Of a stretch of DNA of 64,000 nt, positions 8,966 through 17,025 are shown piece by piece (the stretch's first letter is position 1; every line of letters begins with the position of its first letter). Below the pieces are notes generated by a model. The model saw only the letters and a list, made by a program, of their open reading frames with translations. It ran no database searches and was not told the origin of the DNA. The position numbers and the translations under genes were made by a program. The stretch is from Sphaerimonospora sp050942215. GTDB taxonomy: Bacteria > Actinomycetota > Actinomycetes > Streptosporangiales > Streptosporangiaceae. The stretch lies in NCBI RefSeq assembly GCF_050942215.1, contig NZ_CP192056.1, forward strand, positions 1,612,001 to 1,676,000. Reading direction: 5' to 3'.

Positions 8966-9447
8966 CAGTGCTCCCACATCTGGGGAACCGCATCGGCATC
9001 GGCCTGGTGGGCCTGGCCCTGATCGGCGGGGGCGGCTATCTGATGTCCGTCCGGCTCGACCGTCCGGACGACCCGATCGTGGACCTCGGCTCGCTCACCG
9101 AGGGCAGACCCTGGATCTGGCCGCTGGCCGCCGGGGTCGCGCTGCTGCTCGCGCTGGCCGGCTCCCGCTGGCTCGCCTCCGCGCTCGGCTGGCGGCGCCG
9201 CGGGAGCCGTACCGGCTCGGGCGCCGCGATGCTGGGCGTCGCGCTGAAGGGCGTCGACGGCGTCGCCGACATCAAGGTCAGGCTCGTGGGCGAGCGCAGG
9301 ATGCGGGTGGCGCTGTCGCTGCGGCCGGATGCCGACCTGCCTGAGGTGATCGACCGGCTCGACCGCACGGCGATCTCACGGCTTCGCGGCGCGGTGGACC
9401 TGCCGGACCTTCCCGCCGTCGTCCGCCTGCACGTGCGCCGGCGATGA
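8962..9447 (+). CDS. amaP: Alkaline-shock membrane-anchor-like protein (AmaP family)
   Basis: 161 residues from GTG 8962, which overlaps the upstream stop and follows GGAGGA. Two membrane helices (about residues 8-28 and 50-68) are followed by a small cytoplasmic domain (residues 80-158). This is the AmaP layout; AmaP recruits Asp23-family proteins to the membrane in firmicutes, and actinobacterial homologues occur with Asp23 and DUF6286 genes. The last 72 bases overlap the 3' end of the convergent glycosyltransferase-like gene. Identification rests on architecture and context and should be treated as a family-level call. Confidence 0.75.
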   Translation: MTVLPHLGNRIGIGLVGLALIGGGGYLMSVRLDRPDDPIVDLGSLTEGRPWIWPLAAGVALLLALAGSRWLASALGWRRRGSRTGSGAAMLGVALKGVDGVADIKVRLVGERRMRVALSLRPDADLPEVIDRLDRTAISRLRGAVDLPDLPAVVRLHVRRR

Positions 9448-10830
9448 ACGCCGGGGGCCGCGCGTACGGGAGTCGCGCGCACGGGAGCCCGGGGACGTGG
9501 GGGAGCCCAGGGCGAGTCCGGCGGCCAGGCAGGCGAGAGGGATGACGGGCACCACATAGCGGTGATCGAAGGCCGCGATGAGCGGCGGTAGCATGAGCAG
9601 CCCCATGGCGGCGGACCACGGCAGCAGCGCGGCCCACCTCCGGGCCGGCACACAGCCGAGCCCGATCAGCAGCATCAGGGCCAGCAGCGGCCCGCGTACG
9701 AACCCGGCCTGCTGGTAGGCGCGCAGCCAACCGGCGTACGGCTCCACGACGCTCGTCGCACCCGGCGTGCGCTGGTACGAAACGGTCAGTTCCGTCGCGG
9801 TGCGGCCGGCGGAGGCGACCTTGTCGCTGAACGGACCGACCTTCTCGGGGAAGACGTAGGCGCTCTGCGGACCGGGGGAGGGATAGACCCGGCGGTCCCA
9901 CTCGAACGCCCACAGCGCGTCGCTCAGCCCGGTGAGCAGGAAGTCGACCGGCTGGCTGCGGATCGCGAGCGAGGCGAACTCCCCGGCCAGGCGCTCCCGG
10001 TCCTCGCCGGCACGCCGGAGCGGTGAATCGGTGTCCCAGATGTAGGCCGGGGCGGCCTTCCGCGGCCCCGGCGGCGGGCACAGCACGGCGAGTTCCTTCG
10101 GCGGCCGCATGACCGAGCAGTCGGCGAACGTCATCGTCCGCGACCACAGCCAGGTGTTGCTGCCGCCCATGCCGTACGACCCGTGGGCGCTGTGATACCA
10201 GACGGCGTAGCCGCCCAGCACGGCGCAGGCGGTGGCCAGCCCGGCGAGGGCGGCCCGCCATCGCGCGCGCCCGGGGAACAGCATGAGCAGGGCGAGCAGC
10301 GCGAGCACGATCAGCGGCAGCCCGATCGTCCGGGTGATCGTGGCGAGTCCGAGCAGGAGCAGCGCGGTGACGGCCGCCCACAGCGGCGGGCGCGGCCACC
10401 ACAGCAGCAGCGTCACCGCAGCCACGACGAGGGCCGTGAAGAGCAGGTCGGCCATGACGAGGTGTTCGAGCTGGATCTGGTGCGCGTCCAGCAGCACCGG
10501 CGCCGCCACCAGCGCCGCGCTCCGGCCCGACAGTGTCGTACGGCGCCGCAGCACGGCGTACACGCAGCAGGCGATGCCCAGGCCGAGCAGGTGCTGGACG
10601 ATCACGACGGCGGTGATGCTCTGCAGCGGGCCGAGCGCCCACAGGAACAGCGAGTAGCCCGACGGCCTGGACCGCAGGGGCTGCAGGTCCAGGGCCGAGC
10701 TGAGGTAGGCGAACGAGTCGGCCCAGAACCACAGGGCCGGGCGGTAGCCGAGGACGGCCAGCCCGCGCAGCACGACACCGAGGGCCAGCACGACCAGGAA
10801 CGCCCGGTGCGCCCTCACCCGTGCACCCAC
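9376..10830 (-). CDS. Polytopic membrane protein, GT39/ArnT-like glycosyltransferase
   Basis: 484 residues from GTG 10830, with GAGGAGG ten bases upstream. There are roughly ten hydrophobic segments. The N-terminus has the GT-C-type pattern: first helix, then an acidic outside loop (WFWADSFAYLSS) with the Asp expected of lipid-phosphate-sugar dependent transferases. It probably moves a sugar from a polyprenyl phosphate donor to an outside acceptor; donor and acceptor are unknown. The C-terminal 60 residues are Arg/Ser/Pro-rich and are encoded across the convergent AmaP-like gene, suggesting the gene lost its original stop. It lies 34 bp downstream of sdaA on the same strand and could be read from the glycine-riboswitch operon. 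Confidence 0.75.
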   Translation of the reverse strand: MGARVRAHRAFLVVLALGVVLRGLAVLGYRPALWFWADSFAYLSSALDLQPLRSRPSGYSLFLWALGPLQSITAVVIVQHLLGLGIACCVYAVLRRRTTLSGRSAALVAAPVLLDAHQIQLEHLVMADLLFTALVVAAVTLLLWWPRPPLWAAVTALLLLGLATITRTIGLPLIVLALLALLMLFPGRARWRAALAGLATACAVLGGYAVWYHSAHGSYGMGGSNTWLWSRTMTFADCSVMRPPKELAVLCPPPGPRKAAPAYIWDTDSPLRRAGEDRERLAGEFASLAIRSQPVDFLLTGLSDALWAFEWDRRVYPSPGPQSAYVFPEKVGPFSDKVASAGRTATELTVSYQRTPGATSVVEPYAGWLRAYQQAGFVRGPLLALMLLIGLGCVPARRWAALLPWSAAMGLLMLPPLIAAFDHRYVVPVIPLACLAAGLALGSPTSPGSRARDSRTRGPRRSSPAHVQADDGGKVRQVHRAAKP

Positions 10831-10864
10831 CAGATGATCCTCCTCGTCACCGGGGTGGTAGGGA

Positions 10865-12235
10865 TCAGCACTCGATGACGTTGACGGCGAGCCCGCCGCG
10901 CGAGGTCTCCTTGTATTTGTCGAGCATGTCCCTGCCGGTGTCCCGCATGGTCTTGATGGCCTTGTCGAGCGCCACGAAGTGGCGGCCGTCGCCCCGTAGC
11001 GCGATCCGGGAGGCGGCGATCGCCTTGATGGAGGCTACCGCGTTGCGCTCGATGCACGGGATCTGCACCAGACCCCCGATGGGGTCGCAGGTGAGGCCGA
11101 GGTTGTGCTCGATGCCGATCTCCGCGGCGTTCTCCACCTGCTCGGGGGTGCCGCCCAGCACCTCGGTCAGGCCGGCGGCGGCCATCGAGCAGGCCGAACC
11201 GACCTCTCCCTGGCAGCCGACCTCGGCCCCGGAGATGGAGGCGTTCTCCTTGAACAGCACGCCGATCGCCCCGGCGGTGAGCAGGAAGCGCACGACGCCG
11301 TCATCGTTCGCACCGGGGACGAACTTCGTGTAGTACGACAGCACGGCGGGGACGATCCCGGCGGCGCCGTTGGTCGGCGCGGTGACGATGCGGCCGCCGG
11401 CGGCGTTCTCCTCGTTGACGGCGAGGGCGAACAGCGTCACCCAGTCCATCGCGCGCAGCGGGTCGGCGTCGCTCTCGCTGCGCAGCCTGCGGTGGAGCTG
11501 GTTGGCCCGGCGCCTGACCTTGAGCCCGCCCGGCAGCACGCCCTCGCGGCCGCAGCCACGTCGGACGCACTCGGACATGACCGACCACAGGTGCAGCAGG
11601 CCAGCGCGGATCTCCTCCTGGGTACGGCCGAAGGCCTGCTCGTTCTCCAGCATCACCCCGGAGATCGAAAGGCCCGTGTCGGCGCACCGCTCCAGCAGTT
11701 CGTCCCCCGTCCTGAACGGGTGCGGCAGCACCGTGTCGTCGGGCTTTATCCGGTCGGCGCCCGTCGCGTTCTCGTCCACGACGAACCCGCCGCCGACGGA
11801 GTAGTAGACCTTCTCACGCAGCACCGTGTCGTCGGCGAACGCGGTGAAGCGCATGCCATTGGGATGGTGCGGCAGCGACACCTTCCGCTCGAAGATCAGG
11901 TCTTCGCCGATGACGAACGGGATCTCGTGCGTGCCGTACACCGTGATCGTGCCGCTCGCCCGCATGGCGGCGAGCCTGTCCTCGACGGTGTCCACGTCGA
12001 CGAGTTCGGGCTTGTCACCCGACAGACCGAGCATGACCGCCTTGTCGCTGCCGTGACCCTTGCCGGTCAGCCCCAGCGAGCCGTACAGGATGGCCTCGAC
12101 CCGGGTGACCTTCTCCAGCAGGCCGTCGCCGTGCAGGCCCCTGGCGAATTTGTGCGCCGCGGCCATCGGGCCGCCCGTGTGCGAGCTGGACGGCCCGATT
12201 CCCACCTTGAACAGGTCGAAGACACTGATCGCCAT
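10865..12235 (-). CDS. sdaA: L-serine ammonia-lyase, single-chain iron-sulfur type
   Basis: 456 residues from ATG 12235, preceded by AAGGGA. It converts L-serine to pyruvate and ammonia with an oxygen-sensitive [4Fe-4S] cluster. The beta domain begins MAISVFDLFKVGIGPSSSHT, the family hallmark, and the alpha domain holds the cluster cysteines, including those in GCQGEVGSACSMAAAG, in the segment LTCDPIGGLVQIPC, and near it. Length is normal for the fused form. It lies 53 bp downstream of gcvH in the glycine-riboswitch operon, so glycine excess would feed serine made by glycine cleavage and SHMT into pyruvate. Confidence 0.96.
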   Translation of the reverse strand: MAISVFDLFKVGIGPSSSHTGGPMAAAHKFARGLHGDGLLEKVTRVEAILYGSLGLTGKGHGSDKAVMLGLSGDKPELVDVDTVEDRLAAMRASGTITVYGTHEIPFVIGEDLIFERKVSLPHHPNGMRFTAFADDTVLREKVYYSVGGGFVVDENATGADRIKPDDTVLPHPFRTGDELLERCADTGLSISGVMLENEQAFGRTQEEIRAGLLHLWSVMSECVRRGCGREGVLPGGLKVRRRANQLHRRLRSESDADPLRAMDWVTLFALAVNEENAAGGRIVTAPTNGAAGIVPAVLSYYTKFVPGANDDGVVRFLLTAGAIGVLFKENASISGAEVGCQGEVGSACSMAAAGLTEVLGGTPEQVENAAEIGIEHNLGLTCDPIGGLVQIPCIERNAVASIKAIAASRIALRGDGRHFVALDKAIKTMRDTGRDMLDKYKETSRGGLAVNVIEC

Positions 12236-12288
12236 TGATCCGGTCCCTTGATCCGCTCTTCTTCCGGTCCCGTTTTCCGGGACCGCTG

Positions 12289-12678
12289 TCAGGACCCGCC
12301 TGAGATGAACGCGTTGTACTCGGCGGCGGTCAGCACCTCTTCCGGCTCGTGCTCGACGCGCACCCGGAACAGCCATCCCTCGCCGTACGGGTCGGAATTG
12401 ATCAGCGACGGGTCGTCCACGACGGCGGGATTGGTCTCCACGACCTCGCCGTCGACCGGGCAGAAGATGTCGCTCACCGACTTGGTCGACTCGACCTCGC
12501 CGACCACGTCACCGGCGGAGACGGCGGCCCCGACCTCGGGCACCTGCACGTAGACCACGTCACCGAGCTGGTCCGCCGCGTGTGCGGTGATGCCGACCGT
12601 CACGGTCGAGCCCTCGTCCAGCCCGGCCACCCACTCGTGCTCCTTGGTGTAGCTCAGTGCCTCGGGAATGTTGGTCAC
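12289..12678 (-). CDS. gcvH: Glycine cleavage system H protein
   Basis: 129 residues from GTG 12678, with a near-perfect AGGAGG upstream. The lipoyl-domain hammerhead is complete and the lipoylated lysine is Lys66 in EVESTKSVSD. It shuttles the aminomethyl group from GcvP to GcvT. The start codon overlaps the gcvT stop in the four bases GTGA, so translation is coupled. No gcvP or lipoate gene is in the window, so the P protein must be encoded elsewhere. Confidence 0.97.
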   Translation of the reverse strand: MTNIPEALSYTKEHEWVAGLDEGSTVTVGITAHAADQLGDVVYVQVPEVGAAVSAGDVVGEVESTKSVSDIFCPVDGEVVETNPAVVDDPSLINSDPYGEGWLFRVRVEHEPEEVLTAAEYNAFISGGS

Positions 12679-13826
12679 TTGTTCCTCCTGTAGAAGGGCA
12701 GGTCGACGATGTCAACTGGTTCGTGGGAGCCGCGGATGTCCACGGCCAGGTCGTTCCCGCTCTCGGCGGCGGGGCGGGAGACGTACGCCAGCGCGATCGG
12801 CCTGCCGAGCGAACGCGAGGGGGCACCGCTGGTGACCTCGCCGACGACCTCGCCGCCCCGGATCACCGGATAGCCGTGGCGGGGCACGCGGCGGCCCCTC
12901 GCCACCAGCCCGACCAGCCGCCGGCTCACGCCCGCCGCATCCGTTCCCTCACTCTTGGCGATCTCGGCGAGGGCGGTCCGGCCGACGAAGTCGCCGGGTT
13001 TGTCGAACCGCACCACCCGGCCGAGGCCCGCGTCGAACGGCGTCGTCTCGGTGGTCAGTTCGTTGCCGTAGAGCGGCATGCCCGCCTCGAGGCGCAGCGT
13101 GTCGCGGGCCGACAGCCCCGCGGGCGCCAAGCCGAGATCCTTGCCGGCCTCGCTCAACGCGTGCCACAGCGACGCCGCGTCCTGGGGACGTACGAGCAGC
13201 TCGAACCCGTCCTCGCCCGTGTAACCGGTTCTGGCGATCAGCGCGGCCACCCCGGCGACCGTCCCGGAGACGATCGAGTAGTACTTCATGCCGTCCAGGT
13301 CGGCGGCGGTGCCGGCCTCGGCCAGGCCGCGCAGGATCTCGGCGGCGCGCGGCCCCTGGATCGCGATCAACGCGTAGTCGGCGGACCGGTCCTCGACAAC
13401 CGCATCGGATGCCGCCGCGCCGGACGACTCGGCGAATCGCGCGGTGCGCTCGGTCAGTTCGCGTACGACCAGGGCCGCGTTGGCGGCGTTCGCGACGACC
13501 AGGAACTCCTCGTCGCCGAGCCGGTAGACGATGAGGTCGTCGAGGATGCCGCCGGCCTCGTTCACCATCATCGTGTAGCGGGCACGGCCCAGGCCGAGCG
13601 TGCTCAGGTGGCCGACCAGGGCGTAGTCGAGCGCCTCGCCCGCCCGTGGCCCGGTGACGAAGATCTCGCCCATGTGGGACAGGTCGAACAGGCCCGCGGC
13701 CGTACGGACCGCGTCGTGCTCGGCCGACTCGCTGCCGTAACGCAGCGGCATGAGCCATCCGGCGAAGTCGGTCAGGGTCGCGCCGAGGTTCTCGTGGACC
13801 TCGCGCAATGGAGTGGATCGAGACAT
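12675..13826 (-). CDS. gcvT: Glycine cleavage system T protein (aminomethyltransferase)
   Basis: 383 residues from ATG 13826, beginning MSRSTPLREVHENLGA as in the family. It transfers the methylene of the lipoyl-bound aminomethyl group to tetrahydrofolate and releases ammonia. The folate-binding and catalytic region is intact (LFDLSHMGEIFVTGP with the catalytic Asp position later in the GYTGEDGFEL segment). Length is usual. It is the first gene of gcvT-gcvH-sdaA and lies 36 bp downstream of a tandem glycine riboswitch. Confidence 0.97.
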   Translation of the reverse strand: MSRSTPLREVHENLGATLTDFAGWLMPLRYGSESAEHDAVRTAAGLFDLSHMGEIFVTGPRAGEALDYALVGHLSTLGLGRARYTMMVNEAGGILDDLIVYRLGDEEFLVVANAANAALVVRELTERTARFAESSGAAASDAVVEDRSADYALIAIQGPRAAEILRGLAEAGTAADLDGMKYYSIVSGTVAGVAALIARTGYTGEDGFELLVRPQDAASLWHALSEAGKDLGLAPAGLSARDTLRLEAGMPLYGNELTTETTPFDAGLGRVVRFDKPGDFVGRTALAEIAKSEGTDAAGVSRRLVGLVARGRRVPRHGYPVIRGGEVVGEVTSGAPSRSLGRPIALAYVSRPAAESGNDLAVDIRGSHEPVDIVDLPFYRRNK

Positions 13827-13861
13827 GATCGAACTCGCACCTCGGAAAGGACGGATGAGGG

Positions 13862-14062
13862 CATCCTCCCCCTCTGTCATCGGCGCCTGAGAGCTTCGTC
13901 CGTGTTTTGCCGGACTTTCACCTTCGGCGAGACCCCGATCCCTCGCGGTCCACTTTCCAGAGCACACCTGGCCCGTACGGTCCTTTGCCTTGAGAGGTTC
14001 GCGGGGAGGGCTTGCTCCTTCAGGGGCCCTGGCCGGCTGCCAGGACGCTCTCCCGCACAGGA
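13862..14062 (-). promoter_or_regulatory. Tandem glycine riboswitch (two aptamers)
   Basis: Read on the minus strand, aptamer I starts with GCGGGAGAGC, continues through CTGAAGGAGCAAGC and closes with ACCTCTCAAGGCAAAGGAC. Aptamer II follows after a short linker with CTCTGGAAAGTGG, CGCCGAAGGTGAAAGTCCGG and GCTCTCAGGCGCCGATGAC, closing with CAGAGGGGGA. These are the conserved cores of the gcvT riboswitch class, in the usual cooperative double arrangement. It sits directly upstream of gcvT, where glycine binding normally turns expression on. Confidence 0.95.
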
Positions 14063-14405
14063 TCACCGGTGCACGGCAAGCCTAACCGCTCACCCCCGAT
14101 CTCCATAACCGTTCGTCCACGCTTGTTTCCCTGCCTCCTCCAGCGCCTGGCCTCACCCGCCGACCTCCTGTGTCTCCTGTGTCTCCCGTGTCTCGGCTCC
14201 CGGTGTCACCTGTCGTACCTCGGGCGCCGTACCACTCCAGCCCCGCCTCCCCGGCCCTACCTCCCACGTCTTTTCCCTGCCTCCTTTCCCGCCTCTTTTC
14301 CCTTCTTTTCCCGCGCCGCCTGCCGCCCGCCCGGCCTTGGGGTGGGCATGTGCCCGAGCGGAGCACCTTGGGTCGCGCCTTACCATCGGGAACCGGGGGC
14401 TTTGT
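14063..14405. other. Pyrimidine-rich gene-free stretch
   Basis: This holds the promoter of the riboswitch operon on the minus strand and a striking pyrimidine-rich tract on the plus strand (about 14160-14330), including repeated TCTCCTGTG-like units and runs of CTTTTCCC. No coding frame is supported on either strand. The tract could be a terminator-like spacer or simply low-complexity DNA. Confidence 0.5.
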
Positions 14406-15242
14406 ATGGGTGACTGGTTCCATGAGCGTGTCGTCGATGTCCACCGGCTGCCGCTGTTCTGCTTCTTCGTCGCGCTGATCGTCGCTTTCGTGTGCACGAG
14501 GATCAACGTGCGGCTGATCCGGGCGCGGGTCCGCTGGTTCGGCAACGTCAACGTGGGGGAGATGCACATCCACCACGTTGTGTTCGGCGTGATCCTCATG
14601 CTGCTCGGCGGCGTGGCCGGCCTCGTCCTGGCCGGCGTGTCGACGGCGTGGTACTCGTTCACGGCCGCCGTCTTCGGCGTAGGCGCCGCACTCGTGCTCG
14701 ACGAGTTCGCGCTCATCCTGCACCTGCGCGACGTCTACTGGCAGGAGGAGGGCCGCACCTCGGTCGACGCGGTCTTCGTCGCGATCGCGGCCACCGGGCT
14801 GCTGCTGCTCGGCCTGCGCCCGCTCGCCTGGAGCGGGGCGGACGGAGCGCTGACGGGAACCTGGCCGGCGGCGGTGTTCCTCGTCGTCAACCTCGTCTTC
14901 GCCGTCGTCACCCTGCTCAAGGGAAAGATCTGGAGCGGCCTGCTCGGGCTGTTCGTCCCGCCGTTCGTCTACGTCGGCGCGGTGCGGCTGGCCCGTCCCG
15001 GATCACCCTGGGCACGCTGGTTCTACTCGGATGTGGCCAGGCGGCCCAAACCGAGGCGCATGGCGAAGGCCGTACACCGGGAGGAGCGCTGGCGGCGTCC
15101 GGTCATCCGAGCGAAGATCGCCGTCCAGGAGTTCGTCTCCGGCCGCCACGACCTGCCGTCGCCGCCCCGCGGCGTCCGCGGTGTGTGGATGTCGCCGGGC
15201 GCCGACGAGCGATCGCCGCACTCCGGTGACCGTGCGTTCTAA
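14406..15242 (+). CDS. Integral membrane protein of unknown function
   Basis: 278 residues from ATG 14406, with a GGGGG run just upstream. About six membrane helices fill residues 15-215; a histidine- and acid-containing loop (NVGEMHIHHVVFG) sits near the second helix and an acidic motif (LDEFALILHLRDVYW) near the third to fourth. The last 60 residues are basic and probably cytoplasmic. I do not recognise a named family beyond similar uncharacterised actinobacterial membrane proteins. The paired His residues in a membrane context could bind metal, which is speculation. Its stop overlaps the convergent rpsD stop by four bases. Confidence 0.8.
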   Translation: MGDWFHERVVDVHRLPLFCFFVALIVAFVCTRINVRLIRARVRWFGNVNVGEMHIHHVVFGVILMLLGGVAGLVLAGVSTAWYSFTAAVFGVGAALVLDEFALILHLRDVYWQEEGRTSVDAVFVAIAATGLLLLGLRPLAWSGADGALTGTWPAAVFLVVNLVFAVVTLLKGKIWSGLLGLFVPPFVYVGAVRLARPGSPWARWFYSDVARRPKPRRMAKAVHREERWRRPVIRAKIAVQEFVSGRHDLPSPPRGVRGVWMSPGADERSPHSGDRAF

Positions 15243-15853
15243 CGCGAGTAGTGCTCGACCACGAGCTGTTCGTCGACCGGCACCGCGATCTGCTCGCGTA
15301 AGGGGCGGGTGACGAGCGTGAAGCGCAGTTCCCTGTGGTCCACCGTAAGGTAGGCCGCCGTCTGCGTGTCGGCGTAGACGCCTTCCGCGGCCGCCACGAA
15401 GGGCTGCATCCCGCGTGACCCGGTACGGATGCCGACGACCTGTCCCGGCCGCACGAGATAGCTCGGTATGTCGACCTTCCGGCCGTCCACGGCGATGTGG
15501 CCGTGGGTGACGTACTGCCTGGCGGCGTAGATCGACGGCGCGAACCCGGCACGCAGGACGAGGGAGGCCAGGCGCGTCTCCAGGATCACCAGCAGTTCCT
15601 CACCGGAACGACCCGGCCGCCGCACCGCGAGATCCCAATAGCGGCGCAGCTGTCTCTCCGACACGTCGTAGTACCACCGCAGCTTCTGCTTCTCCAGCAG
15701 CCGGACGCCGAAGTCGCCCGCCCCGCGACGGTCGGTCTTCCGTCCGTGCTCGCCCGGAGGGTACGGCCGAGCCTCGAGGTGCTTCACCGCCTTGCGGGTC
15801 AGCGGTACCCCCGCCCGGCGTGAGAGACGGACCTTCGGTCCCGTGTAGCGCAT
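15239..15853 (-). CDS. rpsD: 30S ribosomal protein S4, zinc-free type, stand-alone copy
   Basis: 204 residues from ATG 15853 (MRYTGPKVRLSRR); an earlier in-frame start at 15880 would add nine unrelated residues. The S4 N-terminal domain lacks the four zinc cysteines (C-minus form), the motif ARPYPPGEHG is kept, and the S4 RNA-binding domain is complete (RLASLVLRAGFAPSIYAARQ, then HGHIAVDGRKVDIPS). The gene stands alone rather than with rpsM, rpsK and rpoA. A near-consensus iron box overlaps its promoter region, shared with a divergent DUF2470 gene. It may therefore be an auxiliary S4 paralogue, but whether a second rpsD exists elsewhere cannot be seen. Confidence 0.9.
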   Translation of the reverse strand: MRYTGPKVRLSRRAGVPLTRKAVKHLEARPYPPGEHGRKTDRRGAGDFGVRLLEKQKLRWYYDVSERQLRRYWDLAVRRPGRSGEELLVILETRLASLVLRAGFAPSIYAARQYVTHGHIAVDGRKVDIPSYLVRPGQVVGIRTGSRGMQPFVAAAEGVYADTQTAAYLTVDHRELRFTLVTRPLREQIAVPVDEQLVVEHYSR

Positions 15854-15884
15854 GCTCGGCCTTCCCAAGGTGAGATCCAATAAC

Positions 15885-15903
15885 TAAGGTAAGGCTAACC
15901 TAA
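15885..15903. promoter_or_regulatory. Iron box (DtxR/IdeR/DmdR-type operator)
   Basis: The 19-bp sequence TAAGGTAAGGCTAACCTAA matches the DtxR/IdeR consensus TTAGGTTAGGCTAACCTAA at 17 positions. It lies between the divergent rpsD (start 15853) and DUF2470 gene (start 15930), within 35 bp of both starts. A TTGACG-like -35 element (15904-15909) directly follows it on the plus strand, so repressor binding would block that promoter. Iron-loaded regulator should repress one or both genes. Confidence 0.8.
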
Positions 15904-15929
15904 TTGACGTCAGAGCCTCAAGGAGAGAC

Positions 15930-16649
15930 ATGAGGCACCCCGTAACCGCACCTCCGATCCCGGAACGCGTCAGGACTCTCGCGGCGACCGCCACGCCGAC
16001 ACACATCTCCGTCACCGGCACTGACATTCCCACCGGCCCCGCACGGGGTGGGGTGGACGCGGCGGGCCGTCCCGTACTCCTCGTCAAGCCCGGCGAGTTC
16101 CTGTACGGCACGGCCACGGAGACCCTGGTGACGGTCGACCTGGTCGCGACCCGGGATCTCGGCGGCGTCCAGCGGCCGCGCGGCCTGCTCAAGGTCCAGG
16201 GATGGACCCAGGACGTGCCCGGCGAGGAAGCCAGAGAGACCGCGATCGCGATCGCCGAGCGGTGTCCCGACGACGACCTGCTCGCCGCCCTCGACGGCGG
16301 CACGCCGAAACTCCTCCGGCTCGATATCGGCCGGGTCATCTATCTCACCGTGCAGGAGTCCGGCCTCCTCGACGCCGGGGACTACCTCGCCTCGGCCCCG
16401 GACCCGTTCCTCGACACCGCCGAACGGCTGATCCGTCACGTCAACGAATCTCACCGAGAACAGTTCGTCCAGTCGATGACCAAGCTGACGGGAGAGAACG
16501 CCGACGACGCCTGGCTATGGGAACTCGACCGCTATGGCGCCACTGTGCGAATGTGCGAGAACCAGTTGGTCAGGCTCCCCTGGCCGGTGCCTCTTCCCAC
16601 TCGCACGGCCTTCGAGCAGGCCGTGACCTGCCTCGTCTGTCCCCACTGA
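15930..16649 (+). CDS. DUF2470-containing protein, HugZ-like split-barrel (possible iron/haem role)
   Basis: 239 residues from ATG 15930 with AAGGAGAG two bases upstream of it. The N-terminal 150 residues look like a divergent PNPOx-type split barrel; the C-terminal 75 residues are a DUF2470 domain (LIRHVNESHREQFVQSMTKL with the conserved HVNxxH pattern, ending in a Val-Arg strand). This combination is found in HugZ-type haem oxygenases and in iron-regulated actinobacterial proteins next to siderophore genes. Haem or iron handling is inferred from the fold and from the iron box upstream. The stop codon lies inside the first unit of an 18-bp tandem repeat array. Confidence 0.8.
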   Translation: MRHPVTAPPIPERVRTLAATATPTHISVTGTDIPTGPARGGVDAAGRPVLLVKPGEFLYGTATETLVTVDLVATRDLGGVQRPRGLLKVQGWTQDVPGEEARETAIAIAERCPDDDLLAALDGGTPKLLRLDIGRVIYLTVQESGLLDAGDYLASAPDPFLDTAERLIRHVNESHREQFVQSMTKLTGENADDAWLWELDRYGATVRMCENQLVRLPWPVPLPTRTAFEQAVTCLVCPH

Positions 16650-16770
16650 GCCGCCCACTCTCACCAAGCCGCCCGCCCTCACTGAGCCGTCCGCCCTCAC
16701 TGAGCCGTCCGCCCTCACTGAGCCGTCCGCCCTCACTGAGCCGTCCGCCCTCACTGAGCCGTCTGCTCTC
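16645..16770. repeat. 18-bp tandem repeat array, seven units
   Basis: Seven head-to-tail units of ACTGAGCCGTCCGCCCTC; units 3 to 6 are identical, and units 1, 2 and 7 differ at a few positions. The DUF2470 stop codon is the TGA inside unit 1, so the array begins exactly at the gene end. Since 18 is a multiple of three, both strands read as hexapeptide repeats, but no gene frame is supported. The rest of the interval up to 17025 holds nothing I can identify. Confidence 0.9.
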
Positions 16771-17025
16771 GCCGAGCTGCGGCCACTGAGTGGATTCCGC
16801 CGCCCGACGGCCCTGCCTTCGACTGGGTGGCGGTGGGGAGAGCAGGCGCCCCCCTCCGCCATGCGCCGGCACCGGTTCGCCCAGGGACTGCGCAAGGAGC
16901 GCATCGTGTTCTACGGCCACCGGCGCGCGGAGCGTGGGCGATGACGATCTCCGGTCGGGCCCCGCCGCGCCCGCCCCGGCGGCCGACTTGCGGTGGAGTG
17001 TGCTCCAGGTTGCATGGTGTGCGGC

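Noticed and set aside
12657..14108. Long plus-strand frame opposite gcvT and the riboswitch
   Set aside because: Mirror of gcvT; no ribosome binding site and composition of a shadow frame (Arg, Gly, Ala, Val-rich). The riboswitch and gcvT on the minus strand explain the sequence.
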